Part shown: piece by piece, positions 35,428 through 49,270 of the stretch | How positions within the stretch are numbered: the stretch's first letter is position 1 | How the letters are laid out: every line of letters begins with the position of its first letter | NCBI RefSeq assembly: GCF_023159225.1 | Contig: NC_063171.1 | Coordinates: forward strand, 11,546,826 to 11,610,825 | Reading direction: 5' to 3' | Length of the DNA stretch: 64,000 bases | Origin: Perognathus longimembris pacificus | Taxonomy: Eukaryota; Chordata; Mammalia; Rodentia; Heteromyidae | The notes under the pieces: generated by a model | Seen by the model: only the letters and a program-made list of their open reading frames with translations | Databases searched by the model: none | What the model was told of the DNA's origin: nothing | Position numbers and translations under genes: made by a program

Positions 35428-35640
35428 ATCCAGTGGCTCACAGCTGTAATTTTAGCTACTCAGGAGACTGAGATCTGAGAACTGTTGTTCATGTCCAGCC
35501 CAGGCAAAAACCTCTATGAAACTGTTATCATCAATAAATAACTATGAAACCTGGAAGTGGAACTGTGGCTCAGGTCTTAGAATGTTAAAAAGCCCAGGGA
35601 CTGTGCATAAGCCCTGAGCTCAAGCACGCACACATCTGCA
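35428..35640 (+). mobile_element. B1-head/Geo-arm SINE
   Basis: Head GTGGCTCACAGCTGTAATTT and CTACTCAGGAGACTGAGATC, right arm GGAACTGTGGCTCAGGTC and CCCTGAGCTCAAGC. A (CA)n tract follows at about 35663-35688. Confidence 0.75.
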
Positions 35641-35658
35641 TGTGCACAGTGTGCGCAT

Positions 35659-35688
35659 GCATACACACACACACACACACACACACAA
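35659..35688. repeat. (CA)n microsatellite
   Basis: About 13 CA units near a SINE tail. Confidence 0.9.
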
Positions 35689-37723
35689 GCAAAAACATGT
35701 TTTTGATTTTATATATATCAAGCTGAGGACAATTTTAGTTACACTGTAACCTTCAAATTAGACTATAAATGAGAATAAAAATTAACCTCCAGTGCATCAT
35801 AAAAATTGAACTCTTTTGGCAAGAAGATAGCTTCTAGTTTATCATTACCTAAACTGACAAATACAAAACTCACATATACTGTGGATAAATTTTCCATCCT
35901 TCAAATCAACTCTAATCATTATTTTTCTCATGCTGTTGGTAATAATAAGTGGAAACATTCCATTAACTTCAAAATAAAATCAGAGTAAAACTAAAAGTAT
36001 ATTAAAATAATAAGTTTCTTGGACAAAGCATTTTTGGCAAGGATTTCTATACTTTCCATATCTTATGACTTAAGTGAATGATTTCCTACCTTAATGAATG
36101 ATAAGTCTGATTTTTCATTTATTAACTTTCAATCTAAAGTGATATTAAGTTCATGAATAATTACATAAGTATTTACACAACCATGCATTTAATTTGTACT
36201 TTTCAATTGCTTGTTACTTAAGTATCTGATGCCCATATAAATATTATGCATCAGTTTATTATATTTTTTTGATTTGCAGTGCCATCTTGGTAAAACTGTT
36301 TGTACTTTCACAACCTGAGTGAATCTTGATCAAGTTTCAATCTCCATTACGGTTTTATCTGCAATGCTTTCACCTGATAATTATTTGAAACAAATAATAC
36401 ATCATTTTATAGAATCTTATAATGACATAAATATATTAGTGATAAAATTAGTTGACTATTTTATAGCATAAATAGATTTACTTTTCACTATTTAAATGAA
36501 ATATTAAAGTTTATAAAAAATGAATTGTTTTAAAGCAATCGTTTTTACAAATTTAATTAATTTTAATAATGCAAAACTTAGTATGTTCTCTAGCACATTG
36601 CATAAAATTCAGGAAAAATTCAAGCAATTTATACCTTAATAAGTTTCTGTGTGCCACAGCTCACAATACTCTTGTCATTTAAAAGGGTATTTTTTTTGTA
36701 AAGTTGTACTTAAGCACAACTTGGAGGAATGAAGAAAATCTAATCTGCCCCTTATTGTCCAAATTAGGAATTTACTTATATATTACTATGTAAGTGTTAA
36801 GTATAGAAAGCTGGAAACTGACAATGGAATGTGTATTTTCAATTTTGTTGGTTTTATTCTCATGTCAGATGCCTTGCTAACATTTCTAACAGCCCTGCTC
36901 TTAAAATCAATATCCACAAGTCATTTCTACTAACCTGACATTCTTTCACATAATCACCTTAGGGAATCCTATACTTACAAATAGATCCCATGCAGCAGTC
37001 CACCATGCTAAGGTTTATTTCTGTTTTGTTATGATCCTTTCGAAGTCTTCATCTCAAATTTCATGAGAAACCCAGTATTTTATTTTTCCTGGTGTAAAGA
37101 CTTTACTGTCTCTATAATTACCTTCTGTGGCCTTCTGGGCTGGGCTCGATATGAATGCTCTGCTTTTACCAACACATATCTATGCAAAGAGAGGGTTGGT
37201 TGAATATGGAAAGTACTACTGTGTTGAAGATAAAGAAATTTTATCTCACATTATCAGAACATTCAACTTGACCAGAAGATTGGAAATAACAACTGCAAGA
37301 AATATTCAATGGTAAAGTCAAAATAACACATATTTCAAGTTTTAGAAAATGTATAACTTGAAGTAAAAACCCATTTTAAAAATAGAACCATGCAGAATAA
37401 ATAAAGCTTCTAATGAAAACAGTTGCTTTTTGTTGGGAAGTATTAAAATCAGCATCTTTAGAATCATCAAATTAGTGTGGACATGCAACAATAGAAGACA
37501 GAAGATGTTCTTTATTTGTGTGTATGAAAACTTTCTAGTTTTTTCACCAAGTCTTCTAGTGCAGATTTTGGATTCTTGGTCATTACTAAGTTTGTTGCAG
37601 TAGTTGATCAAATACAAACTGAACAGAGTGCAGACGATGAACTGAAAGTGGAAACAGAACATGGTAAAACCCAATCATACATGCTTGAGTGAGTACATGT
37701 ATGTGTTTCTGTACGTGTGAGAA

Positions 37724-37724
<1 letters not shown>

Positions 37725-37757
<33 letters not shown>
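37725..37757. repeat. (GA)n microsatellite
   Basis: About 15 GA units. Confidence 0.92.
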
Positions 37758-37761
<4 letters not shown>

Positions 37762-39041
37762 ACAATATGCATATGTGAGTTAAGAAATGCTGAGATCAAA
37801 CAGCACAAAATGGCATGCATGTTTCTTAAAAGAGTCGGAAACACAATGAGATTACCTCTGTCTTTAAGGATTTTGAGTTTCAAATGAAATAAATGTTATT
37901 TATCCATTCTGAGGGGTAAGTGACAAAGACAAAGGCAAACAAAAAGTTAGAAGCTAAGTAGAAGTAGCCATGATACAAGCATAGAAATCTGTGTTTGGGT
38001 ACTTTGTGTGGAGTAGATTTATTTGCTTATAGCATCTATTTTAACTTGTGGATAGCTGTGCTTATCTCAGAAGACATACATGCTGAGAAGGTGAATCTCT
38101 CTAGGATACTTTCAATGTAACCATGACATTTTTGTTTGCCAAATAATTCATTTTGAGAGATTTTAGCAACTCTCCTTTTATCAAGGATTATAGGAAAGGA
38201 ACTACCTGGAAACTACTCATAGTAACATCCTATAAGAAAGAAGTTGAAAGTTCATTTACATCAAATGTGTGTATCTTCTGACAGAATTTAAATCAGATGT
38301 CATGAGATGCCAAGAAATACTACGACTGAGGGGCGACAGGATGGAAGGTGGTTCTGGGGAGAGTTGTGGCAGAATTCTAAGAATTTTTAGTTTTCCTGAA
38401 ATAAATGTAGGCCAAATTCAATTATTGGCATGTGAGAAGTAGTCTTTGGTACATAGATGAATCAGAAAATTTCAGAGCTGATCATTAACAGGATTATTAT
38501 GTTCTCCAAAGTATTGATTGATTATCTCCTGCTCTTGTTTAATTGTTTTTTTTAATGCCAAATCATTCTGATTAACTGAGATTTGTTTACTTTTGGGCAT
38601 TTTCTGGTTCTATTTTAGTCAAATATGAAGCCAAGAACAAATGTGCACAGTATTACACTGTTTAATATCCTTTGTAGGGTTAAAATCCAAAGTGAATTTA
38701 ATTGAAGCTTATTAGAACCTACAAATATTGAGAATTGCCATTTATATCTTATACATAAGGGAAAACATCTACAGGCTTTTGAAGAGAGCTTAAGAAATAA
38801 GTGTACTATTTACAATATTTTATTGATACTATAGAAATATACCCTTATCCTCTTAGGTAGTACTTTTTGGTATATTCTAGAAACAAAATAAACTGTTACA
38901 CACTGGAGAATTCTAGTGAACGCATGAACTAGGCAGCAGTTTATGTCAACATTTGCAGGGAGATTGGAATCTGCTCATACTCTCCTTGAACTCTGTGGCA
39001 GTGACTGCTAGCCCTCTCTGCCTACCTCTCCTTTCCACTAC

Positions 39042-39250
39042 TTTTTTTTTTTTTTTTTTGGCCAGTCCTGGGCCTTGAACTCAGGGCCTCAGCCCTGTCC
39101 CTGGCTTCTTCCCGCTCAAGGCTTGCACTCTGCCACCTGAGCCACAGCGCCCCTTCTGGCCGTTTTCCATATATGTGGTGCTGGGGAATCGAAGGAGAGC
39201 TTCATGTGTAGGAGGCAAGTGCTCTTGTCACTAGGCCATATTCCCAGCCC
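39042..39250 (-). mobile_element. IDL-Geo SINE
   Basis: Minus-strand copy with poly(T). The flanks CCTTTCCACTACTTTT and CCTTTTCCACTACTTTT are the target duplication with one extra T. Confidence 0.92.
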
Positions 39251-40344
39251 ACCCTTTTCCACTACTTTTAAAATAATCTCCCAATGTTTATCTTTATAGA
39301 CTTACTGTTTACATGTAAACACTGAGCCCTCAAACTAACCCACAGACTGGACCCATCTTCAAGTCTTGTCCTTTCTAGCATGGGGTTCAGTGAAAATAAT
39401 CTAACTTTGGCTTCTGATTTGTAAGCTGTCCAACACTCCTAAATACCTAATATGCAGTTCAGAAACTATTAAATCTAGCAACTAGTTCTATCTGCTGTTA
39501 CTTAAATGACTTCCATTAAAAAATGGAGAGAATAAAGGAGAGAACTTATTATCAGACTTCTTTATTGTACTTGTCTGAAAATAAAAGAATGCAGATTACA
39601 GAGGCTGGATGGGGAAGAGAGAGAAAAAAAGGAAGAGAAAATGACAGAGCAGTGAGTATAGCCATGATGCATTATATGTATAAATTGTCATGTCAAAATC
39701 AAACCACTTATACAACAATCTGATGCAAATTTTAAAATATAGATTGTTTTAATTATACTTGTGATACCACCATTCCGTAAAGATCTATCACTAACTCTCA
39801 GTCATTCCTAGGTACCATATTCAACTTTTTGCATCCTTTCTTGGCTTCCTGTGAAGTCAGTATAATAGTAATGCTCTCTAGCTTAGATTTACAGCCTGGG
39901 ATTCAGAAAGAACAATGATTCTACTTGTTTTCTATTTTCTCCTGAGGTCCTTGCAAGAAAATTTCCAAGGAACATTTAGAAATGCATTATTTCTTCTGCA
40001 TTTAAGGAAACATTAACATAATTAGGTAAATGACAAGAATAGATTCCTCCATTGTTTACTTTGATCTAAGATATGTCTATTTCATTTTTGAGTATCCCTG
40101 TGGTGTGTTCTGTGAACTGCACTCTGGAGTAGGCAAGCATGACTCCCGGGGGAAAAATCTGTACTGCCTCTATTATGTGATGTAAGCTAGGATATCTCAG
40201 AACTGCTTTAATATTTTCTTGGATTCTGGTTATGGAACCACACAGGTAGTGTAAGTTTGATTTATTAAACCATGAAAGCACAAGATTATGCTGACACAAG
40301 TACATCACCTTGATTCATGTTTTCTGCCTTGAAAAGGATTCTTT

Positions 40345-40790
40345 TCCTTTTTCAAGACAAATATGGAAACAAGTGTTATATCACTGTTGTAATTACTTTC
40401 AACATGCCATGTGAAATCGTAGCTTTTATTGTTGATGATCCTCTTGTATCCCCTTCCTGTGGTTGTACCCGCACTATCATTGTATCTCATCTTAGTACAC
40501 TGGACACTGTATATACTGGTATTAGAACTAGGGAAGTGAAAGGGAATATCAAAATCGAGAGACAAAGGATAAAAAGACAAACGACTCCAAAAGCAATACT
40601 GGCAAAGCCATTTGGTGTAAACCAACTGAACAACTCATGGGGGAGAGGGAAAAGGGGAAGGGATAGAGGGGAATGAGGGAGGAGGTAACAAATAGTACAA
40701 GAAATGTACCCAAGGCCTAATGTATGAAACTGTAACCTCTCTGTACATCAATTTGACGATACAATTTTTTAAAAAGAAGTAAAAAACAAC
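40345..40790 (+). mobile_element. L1 3'UTR copy
   Basis: Closely similar to 4915-5300, including the guanine-rich tract (about 40637-40685), the ending CTCTCTGTACATCAATTTGA and an A-rich tail. It has only 3'UTR and is severely 5'-truncated. Confidence 0.85.
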
Positions 40791-40847
40791 TATATAAATA
40801 AAAAATTGTTCCGATGTTTTTTTTTTTTTTAAAGATAAATTTGTCAT

Positions 40848-40952
40848 GGTTCCCAAGCTGGCCACAAATTCCTACACTCAAATGTTCAGTCCTTTAGCCT
40901 CAGTCACTTACATAGTTGGGAGTATAGGTACATATCATTATATCTGGCTACA
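40848..40952 (-). mobile_element. B1-like SINE fragment
   Basis: The complement of a B1 monomer: CAAGCTGGCCACAAATTCCT, then TTAGCCTCAGTCACTTA and ATATCTGGCTA. Confidence 0.55.
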
Positions 40953-41089
40953 AAGGACCTTTAAAAAATTGATTTGTATCCTAGCATGATATCTAAAATC
41001 CCAGATAACTGAGAGTTAAATCTTGAGTGAATCGCATTTCAACTCTGTCTGACAAAAAGTCAGTGACACTCAATGTTAATAAACAAGCT

Positions 41090-41232
41090 GTTAATACATA
41101 CCTGTAATCCAAGCTATATAGAAGGCATAGGCAAGCAAAAAATAGCTGAAAAAGCTGAGGGGGCATGGCTCAAATTATAGATTGTCTTCAAAAGATTTAT
41201 GACCCTGAATGCAAACTTCATATTACCTAAAC
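41090..41232 (+). mobile_element. Degraded B1/Geo-like SINE
   Basis: TACATACCTGTAATCCAAGC followed by GGGGCATGGCTCAAATTATA suggests a much-diverged copy of the same two-part SINE. Confidence 0.4.
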
Positions 41233-41697
41233 AAACAAATCAGAAGCAGATTTCGAGGCAACTGAGACTAGCATTTGCCCAATATGGCTATAATTTTAAT
41301 GCTAATTAATCACTATGGCTTTGAATTTTCTTTTCTTACATTGTGGTTTTCCTTTACTTTTTTTAAATTTAAAAACAGAATGAACATTATTTTCTTCTAT
41401 CCTTTCTAATTGTTTGATTAAGATCTGCCAAGATACCTCCTGCCTTTTAAATTATGTTTCACTTCATAATAAATAGTGTTTTATATTCACTTTTAGATTA
41501 AAGTGAATGTAATAGAATATCAAGGAAATGGGAACTTTTGCATTTCCTTATTACTACAGCTGAGAAGTGGGGTACTTCAGTTCTTGAAATGAAGAATGAC
41601 TTGAATATTCAGAGCTCACTTACCTGTAGGTGCAGTTTGTAGGCCTGTCTGGTTTCAAAGAACCTAATCAACTACTCAATTCACTGCTTTTTTTTCT

Positions 41698-41766
41698 CCT
41701 TCCTTCCTTCCTTCCTTCCTTCCTTCCTTCCTTCCTTCCTTCCTTCCTTCCTTCCTTCCTTCCTTC
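41698..41766. repeat. (TTCC)n microsatellite
   Basis: About 17 perfect TTCC units, purine/pyrimidine asymmetric, followed by TTTC units. Confidence 0.95.
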
Positions 41767-42449
41767 TCTTTCTCTTTCTCTTCCTATCTTTCTATCTTCT
41801 TTGTTTGCTCCACAAATCTGGCTCCTTTTGCATATGCAAAGTAGAGTAGAACAGAACAAAAGTGTGCTATCCTTTTCCTGCTGTGGAGATAATATTTTTT
41901 CTAGTTGACTTCATCTTGATACATACCTGCCCTCAAGGCAGTTTTGTGGTATCCCACAATTCACTGACACCTCTTGGTATTCAGTGATTCAAGGAAGCAT
42001 GTATGTGGGTAATGACCCCTTGAAAAAGGTATGAATATAGTACAAAATTAAGAAAATTGAGGAGAGGATTAAGGAAGGAAGGGAAAGTAGAAAATGATGA
42101 AAGTGGTCACCTCAGTTAAAGGAGTAACATCAACACTGTATTTATAAACTGCTTTGCTGAATGGCATCTCCTTTACATAGTTATTTGAAGATAATTTTTA
42201 AATGTAAAAAACGAAACAGAAATAGATTCATCCAGCAGCAGGCAAACAAGTCCTCAAAGAGAATAAAACTTATGATCAGCCATATCCCTTCTTCTGTCTT
42301 TTTACCTTGCTTCAATAGTGTTTGTAGACGAATTGTTGAACCTGGCATAGATTTCCAATAAATATTCAAAGAGCAAATAACATATTTCCCTTCAAAAAAG
42401 ATTCATCAAAACATATCCTGCACATAGAGTTCCTTTAAAGCAATTCATT

Positions 42450-42493
42450 CACACACACACACACACACACACCACCACCACCACCACCACCAC
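42450..42493. repeat. (CA)n-(CCA)n compound microsatellite
   Basis: A CA run passes directly into ACC trinucleotides. Confidence 0.92.
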
Positions 42494-44694
42494 AAATACA
42501 GGGTGAAAATTGAGATTAATTTTATTGTATGTTTTCTCATGTTGGTTACTTTCCAAAGAGATAGTTCATCCTTTCAGACATAACTTTTTAAGAATCTATA
42601 ATTAGCTTGGGTGTTTAGATACGTTTCTGGAAACACTAAACTTTGTAAGTGTAATATACACAAATACATATTTTCATAAAGCATGCAAATTTGAACAATG
42701 CTGTCCTTGTAACTGTATCAAAATAAGGAACTAGAAGGAAACAAAGCAAATGTTTGCCTTCAGGATCTGGAAAGTAACATAATGAAACTGTATCTTAAAA
42801 CTTCTGGAAGGACACAATAGTTAAATAAGATTTAATGAAAAGCTTTAATATTTAGGATGGGCAAAATAATAAGTTTCAGAAAAGTACTTTTTCTATACTT
42901 CCTTCTATTTAAAAAAACCTCATGTTTGTTTTTATCCTCTTGAGTATAAATACATGCAGAGGGAATTGCCTTAACAACTGTCAAACTAATATATGAAATA
43001 AATGCTTTTTCAGATGTTGAAAATGTATCCTTAAAACAATTTTATAGAAAGAGCAGTAATTTTCTGGAGAGAAAATTATATCCACAGGAAAACGAAGAGT
43101 GAGTGAGTGCCATTACAAGCAGTATTCCCCTGGAGGTCTAGAACTACACAAGGCATCTGAAAACTAAACACTAGGCCAGAAGAGCATATCCCAATGACTA
43201 CCATGGATGAAACTGAGGAAAGAAGTAGATGAGGAATAAAACACTGGGGACCTGCTGTAAGAAAAAAAGGTGAATTTTGCTTGAGAAAGAAAAACATCAG
43301 CGTCTTTCTTATAAAACTTTGTTTTTTGCAAAGGCATCTTCAAATATTACAGAAAATAATATCTAGTAAAACAATAAAATTTGTTTAACGTTATTGAAGT
43401 ATTCCACATGCACTTTAAGAAAATTAGCATTTTGATTACATTTTCCCCAGTTAGATGCACTGTTACCCCATCTTCTTGCCTTCCCAATTCTGTAGAAATG
43501 TCAGATTTATAGCATCATTCTTTTCTTTTCTTATACCTTGACTAGATAGGGGACAATCTATACTAAGTACAACTTTTACATCAAAGGTATTTTTTATACT
43601 TAAATGCTGGTCAAAAGAAAAATTTGTTGTCAGAACCAGACCCATTTGAAAGTGATTCTGTTCGTAGTTACTATGGAGTTGGGTGAATGACATGATACCC
43701 TGCTAAATCAAAGCTGCTACTTAAAGTGATGGGATTTGGACATCATTCTTGAAGGAACCACAGCCTATATTGCCTATTATCAGAGTACAATAAAATGCCT
43801 CGTGGGTATTCCATAAGCATATGCATTAAAGAATGAGGGCTATGTGGAAAAAGTATTCCTTTAGTGAACTCCTCAAGATTAAAGCTCTGAACCTTCTAAA
43901 TAAATAAAAGTTCAAACACTATCCTATCAGATAATTTAAACAATAATAACTTAATAAGTTTCTTACTATTTTTACTTTCTGCTCAAAGCTATTGTGGGTT
44001 TATTTAGGATGAATGACACTATCTGTGGATTAGAAGCAGATTGAGTATAATGCCCAGAAACAAGCACATGCCAGAGACAGGGGGGTTAGGAATTATGGAA
44101 CAGTGGTAATTAAGGAATATTCCATTAAGTCTGTTTTAAGTCAAGTACTATTCCAAAGGGAACAGTGTGCAGTTTTATTTTTAGCCTGCAGTTTATTGAT
44201 TCAGGCTGCAGCTTCTACTTGTCAGGGTGGCTTTTAGGCTGCAGATGTGTTACTGGTTCTAAATCATGAAAAATTATTTTTCCCTGTCATCCTGGAGGAA
44301 TGAAATTAATTTTTCTACTAAAGCGTCTTCATCCAAGGTAAATGTCTACTTCTAGGTTGAAAGATAAATGAAATTCACACTGCTTATGTACACTGCTCTC
44401 CCCAGACCCATTTGTAATAGGTTAGTTAACAAAAATGCAGCCAAGATATTTCAGATAATACCTGAGTGATAATACAAAATCTAGACTTTGGGCCTCTTAG
44501 CATCACCAGTGTGCTGAGTGCGCAGAGGACCGAGCTAGCTCTCAAAACCTTTTTGCTACTTGGGAAAAAAAATCTAGACTTTGCTTGGAACATATGGTAT
44601 GATTATAAATTAACTTGTTCACAGCTTTGTCTCCAAGAAAGTGAGATAGGGTGTTAGCAAGTGACAATAGCTATAAGGGTCAAAACATTGGAAG

Positions 44695-45155
44695 TTTATT
44701 GTTGCACTGGTTTGTCTTTTTATACTTTGTCTCTTGAATACTTATAAAACTATATGGTGGGGGCTGGGAATATGGCCTGGTGGCAAGAGTGCTTGCCTCG
44801 TATACATGAGGCCCTGGGTTTGATTCCTCAGCACCACGTATACAGAAAATGGCCAGAAGTGGCGCTGTGGCTCAAGTAGCAGGGTGCTAGCCTTGAACAA
44901 AAAAGAAGCCAGGGACAGTGCTCAGGCCCTGAGTTCACAGCCCAGGACTGGCCAAAAAAAAAAAAAAAAACTATATGGTGTAAATAAACTGCACAACTCA
45001 TGGGGGGAGGGAAATGGGGAGGGCAGAGGAAGGGGGGAAATGAGGGAGAAGGTAATAAGTTGGATAATAAACGTACCAACTGCGCTATGTATGAAATTGT
45101 AAACATTCTGTACATCACTTTGACCTTAAAGAAATGAATAATTAAAAAATAAAGT
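44695..45155 (+). mobile_element. L1 3'UTR copy split by a SINE
   Basis: Left part 44695-44759 and right part from 44981 align with the continuous L1 3'UTR elsewhere in the window. An IDL-Geo SINE sits between them. The guanine-rich tract is about 45001-45050 and the A-rich tail about 45130-45155. Confidence 0.8.
44760..44970 (+). mobile_element. IDL-Geo SINE inserted in L1
   Basis: Target duplication AAAACTATATGGTG at 44746-44759 and 44967-44980. It splits an L1 3'UTR, so it is younger than that L1 copy. Confidence 0.95.
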
Positions 45156-47414
45156 TATAGACCTGTGCCACTCCCCAAAAAAGAAAACATTGGCAAAAAG
45201 ATATTAGATAGTTTCTTTGGGAGAAGAAACACTTCATAGTTGATGAGTCCACCAGAGAACACATCTGTCCAGGTGTTTAGAATGCAGGGATAAGAGACTG
45301 AGACACTGCTCTGACTTTGTGTACACATAGTTTGTGTCCATAGTTTCATAGGATCAGAAGTTTATGTATATATATATATATACACATATGTATATATACA
45401 TATATATTTAAATATTTGTATATGTATTTGTTACATATAAATACATGCATAGATTCATTTTCTTTTTCATCTTACACTAGACTTTACAAATCATCTCACT
45501 AGCATTTCTCCAAGGGATGAGAGATCAGAAGATGGATGGTAGAAGACAAATTTTGCATACCTTTTTACTTGGTTTGTGGAAAATTAATCTCTATTACAGG
45601 CTCTAGAGAAAAATCTTTTAAATAATGCTCTAACATTTGGCTATGTAAAATGTCAGGTGAGCATTTGATTATGATGGTATGGTGAATGTAGTGGTAATGA
45701 TAATGTTCCTGGTGGTAATATTACTGGGTGATAGAAGACATTTAATCTCCCAGGGCATTAGGTAGTCTGGTCAGCAGAGAGAGGGCTGGGGGATCACAAA
45801 TGGGAACCCCAGCAGTAGCTGCCAGGTAACAGATCTGAAACAGCCATCATCAAAGCTGCCTGGGCACATGCCATTGACTTGGAAGGTTTGAGGAAGAAAC
45901 AGAACTTACAGAGTTGCATTGACATTGACTCACTGGTGAAGAAAAAAAGTCACTTGACTGTCAGCATTTCTGATCCTTATCAGAATGATTATTTACACTA
46001 GCTGTCTTCAAATAAGGAAACATTTTAATCTGATAACATCCGTCAAATGCTGGAAAGATAACTCTTTATCAGTAGAAACAGTAGCCTGTTTCCTTCAACA
46101 GAAAGAAAAGATTTTGAGGTCTAGTAGAATTGCATAAGCAAATGTGGCTTGAAGAAGTTTAGAAGTTCAAGTGTTCTAATTAGCTGTTCTCTAGGGAGAT
46201 ATCCCACATGTAGTAACCACTCTCTCCCCACAAAAGCTCTAGCATTGTTTCTCTCCTTCTGTCCTCCTGATGTTAAGTATGGGCTCAGACACAAGATAGT
46301 TCAGTCCCTGACATGCTGTAGATGGGCCCTGAGAAACAAGAAGATTAATAGAAATGATATTCTGTGAAATCTTGGAGCATTAAAAACAATTGATGCTCTC
46401 TTCTTATTTTGCCATAACAAGCTAGAAGAGAGAAGGTCAATTAATAGGCAAGGGCTCCTAAATGTGTGCAGCCAAGTCAGTTGACCAGGCTCTTATCTCT
46501 TATTGTAGGTGATCAAATCTATAATTTGTGGTTTGAGAAATTCTGTTGCATTGTGTGATAACAGGTTCCAGTATACTATAGTATACTTTTTAATCAATGT
46601 GCAAATTGTAATAATATAGATAAGGCATGCAATGTGCTCAATAAACTAAGAACTTTACAGTTTTTCCAAGGACTTTGACAGGTTTATCTGATTATCTTCA
46701 TTTTTAACCAAAAAAAGGAAAAAGAAATAAAGGAACTTGAAACTGTCACAGGGCCCTTCATTGAATGGACTTTAGTATTTCTTCAACTGAACATAAGGTT
46801 TAATTCAAATCTGAGCAAACTCCAGTGCCTTTTAGAGAGAGGTTTTCCATCTTATTCCCACTAGAAAGCAGAATGTAAAGCATGTTTATATTATAGTTTA
46901 AATATGCTGTAGGAACCCAAACATAGTTTACCTGTACTGTTATTTGAAAGACAGTTGATAATTAGATAATTTTATATTATAGTTGTGAGTGAGCAGGGCA
47001 GTCGGAACTTAAAGAAGATATTCTGCAGATTAATAAATTGTATTTAATTTTATTACTTTAGAATTGATGTCATAGGTGACCTAGTTTCTACCTTGTGATC
47101 CCATCTCAATTGGCGATTGTACTCCCTCTTATAAAAATTCAGGTGATAAAAATGAAAATACATTAGGGAGTATTACTTTCATGGATATACATCATTGATA
47201 GAGAGTCATTTATGCCTGCTGTTTGGAATATATATTCAAACCATTTCAGTTATAAGACAGGAAAATATTTTAAATCAATATTGAGCACCTAGAGAAATGA
47301 AAAGGCTTCTTTGGTGGGGGTGGTCATGGTTTTTTTGGTTTTTTTGTTTTGTGATTTTTGGTAAATTGCCAAAGAGAAGGAAAGGTCAGAACATAGACAT
47401 TCACTTCTCTGCTT
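45156..47414. other. No gene seen
   Basis: TA-rich tract at 45366-45412, otherwise unique-looking sequence. Confidence 0.5.
45366..45412. repeat. (TA)n-rich tract
   Basis: TATA and TACATA units. Confidence 0.8.
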
Positions 47415-47573
47415 GGGTGCCAAGAAGAGAGGGAGGAAAATCTGTGAGAGTCTTATCTCCAATTAAACACCAGACAACCAGATGTGGCCCTATGGCTCTA
47501 GTGGTAGAGACTTCAGCTAAATAGCTCAAGGACAGCGCCCAAGCTGAGTTCAAGCCCCACAAGTGACAAATAA
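47415..47573 (+). mobile_element. B1-head/Geo-arm SINE (truncated head)
   Basis: Retains the end of the head (GAGAGTCTTATCTCCAATTA) and the right arm (CTCTAGTGGTAGAGACTTC, GAGTTCAAGCCCCAC). A GATA-type tract (47574-47606) is its tail. Confidence 0.7.
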
Positions 47574-47727
47574 ATAGATAGATCAATTGATAGATAGATA
47601 GATAGAAAAAATTAGGTGGAGGACAAAGAGAGGACAGGCTATAGACTTAGTGCCTTTCCTCTATAGCTCTTTATGAACCTTCTTAGGAGGTAGAATTTAT
47701 ATCTTTTTTTGGGGGGGGGGTTGGTTG

Positions 47728-47922
47728 TTTTTTTTTTTTTTTTTTTTTTTGCCAGTCCTGGGGCTTGAATTCGGGGCCTGAGCATTGTCCCTGGCTTCCT
47801 TTTGCTCAAGGCTAGCACTCTACCACTTGAGCCACAGCACTACGTGTGGCTTTTTCTATATATGTGGTGCTGAGGAATGTATGCAAGGCAAGCACTATAC
47901 CACTAGGCCATATTCCCAGCTC
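47728..47922 (-). mobile_element. IDL-Geo SINE (with internal loss)
   Basis: Minus-strand copy with a long T run at 47730-47750. Part of the left half between the B-box region and the AAGCACTATACCACTAGGCC segment is missing. Flanks are only imperfectly alike. Confidence 0.85.
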
Positions 47923-49242
47923 CGAATTGATGTCTCTTTACATAGGAACACTAGGCCGTGTTTAGCTATGCTCCTCCGAGTACGGACAGATGCCATTACA
48001 TTTCCTTTACCTAATCTTTTCTTCCGCCAGGATGTTCTTGCCTGGCTGTTTACTGCTGGTAAACCAAAGTGTAAAATTAAACATAAGTTCCTATTTGACA
48101 AGTGGAGTGCCAGTTTCTCATCACTCCCCAGAGGCCACTTGTAAGGAGAACTTGGCTTCATATGCTTTGAAACTTTTCCATTCACAGCCCTGGTGTGTCT
48201 GTTATTACTTTGCCTTTTAAAATTAGTATGCTATTTTAGAAAATAAAACAGCTTTAGAGACACAAAGGCATATGCTTTGCAGAAAGTACTAACCAGTGCC
48301 TGTTGTTTCACATTGAAATTTTTAGTACCAAAAATAGCAAACATGCAAATAGGTGACACATATATTGATTATATTTTTATCCTGAGGCCCTTCTACAGGT
48401 GTAAGGAGTTAATATCCATTGATATGTAGGTTTAGTTCCTGATTCTCTTGGAAAATGAGCTCATAGATTCTATATTGTGGTGTGGTTTAAAAAGCAGGAT
48501 TATTCTGAAGTGTGAATTAATGGCAGTTGTATCTTATTGTTAGCACCACCCTGTTAGATTTCACTGTTAATAAGAATGTATTTTTCATCATTCGGTTATA
48601 TAATTTAGATTGTGACTTGAAGATATTAGAAGAGTAAGCCTTTTGATTTCATAAGTTTGTGTCCTATAAAACCTTTACATTTCCTTTCATGTTACTGAGA
48701 TTATCTCAAGGGTCATTTACACATCAACTTACCTGTCTTTTCAGTGGACCCTAAGCTCTCTGAAAATAAGGCTTCTGGTTTGTCTTGTCCATCATGAGGG
48801 CCTCAGAACAAATTAGTGCACTGTCCTCAGCAAGTACTTAATAAATATTTAATTCAATTTTTATTTTAACTTTAAAATATCAGGCTTCTTTCAACTTATT
48901 TTCCCATGCTATCTGCCCAGTTTCCATATGAGGTAGTTATTTTAGGGTTTTTATTAGATCTCTGTATTAGTGATAAGGAATCTAACATTCAGACAAGTAA
49001 GTAACATGATGAGCTACATCAACTGGAACTGTGTTTTAGTGACTGCAGATTCCATATATGTTAGTTACTCTACCATACTACCTTGTTTAGCAGAAGGGAT
49101 GTTGACATAAAATTCACTCCAGATATGGGTGTATGCTTCCAAATTTATCAGAGACTTGTTAAATTTGTAGTTAAATTGGCAAAGAGTATAGCTTCTTCAA
49201 AATTTGTATCAAAAATTCTTTTCATTAATTACATAAACTTCT

Positions 49243-49268
49243 CGGTGTGTGTGTGTGTGTGTGTGTGT
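49243..49268. repeat. (GT)n microsatellite at SINE tail
   Basis: About 13 GT units abutting the tail of a minus-strand SINE. Confidence 0.9.
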
Positions 49269-49270
49269 AT

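Larger units (their letters stand above)
29858..40344. other. Upstream region of RGS13, 5' exons not placed
   Basis: The acceptor at 29858-29859 shows that at least one untranslated exon lies above this coordinate. I could not identify it. Apart from listed SINEs and microsatellites, 31336-35070 and 35689-39027 are AT-rich with no recognisable gene. Confidence 0.55.
41233..44694. other. No gene seen
   Basis: AT-rich sequence with TTCC and CA-CCA microsatellites. 44170-44340 is slightly less AT-rich with repeated GCTGCAG motifs but no supported exon. Confidence 0.5.

Noticed and set aside
40317..40676. 119-codon ORF
   Set aside because: Lies within an L1 3'UTR copy. Similar ORFs recur in every copy of that UTR.
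41698..41766. Tandem repeats as a CRISPR-like or satellite array
   Set aside because: Simple tetranucleotide repeat without spacers.
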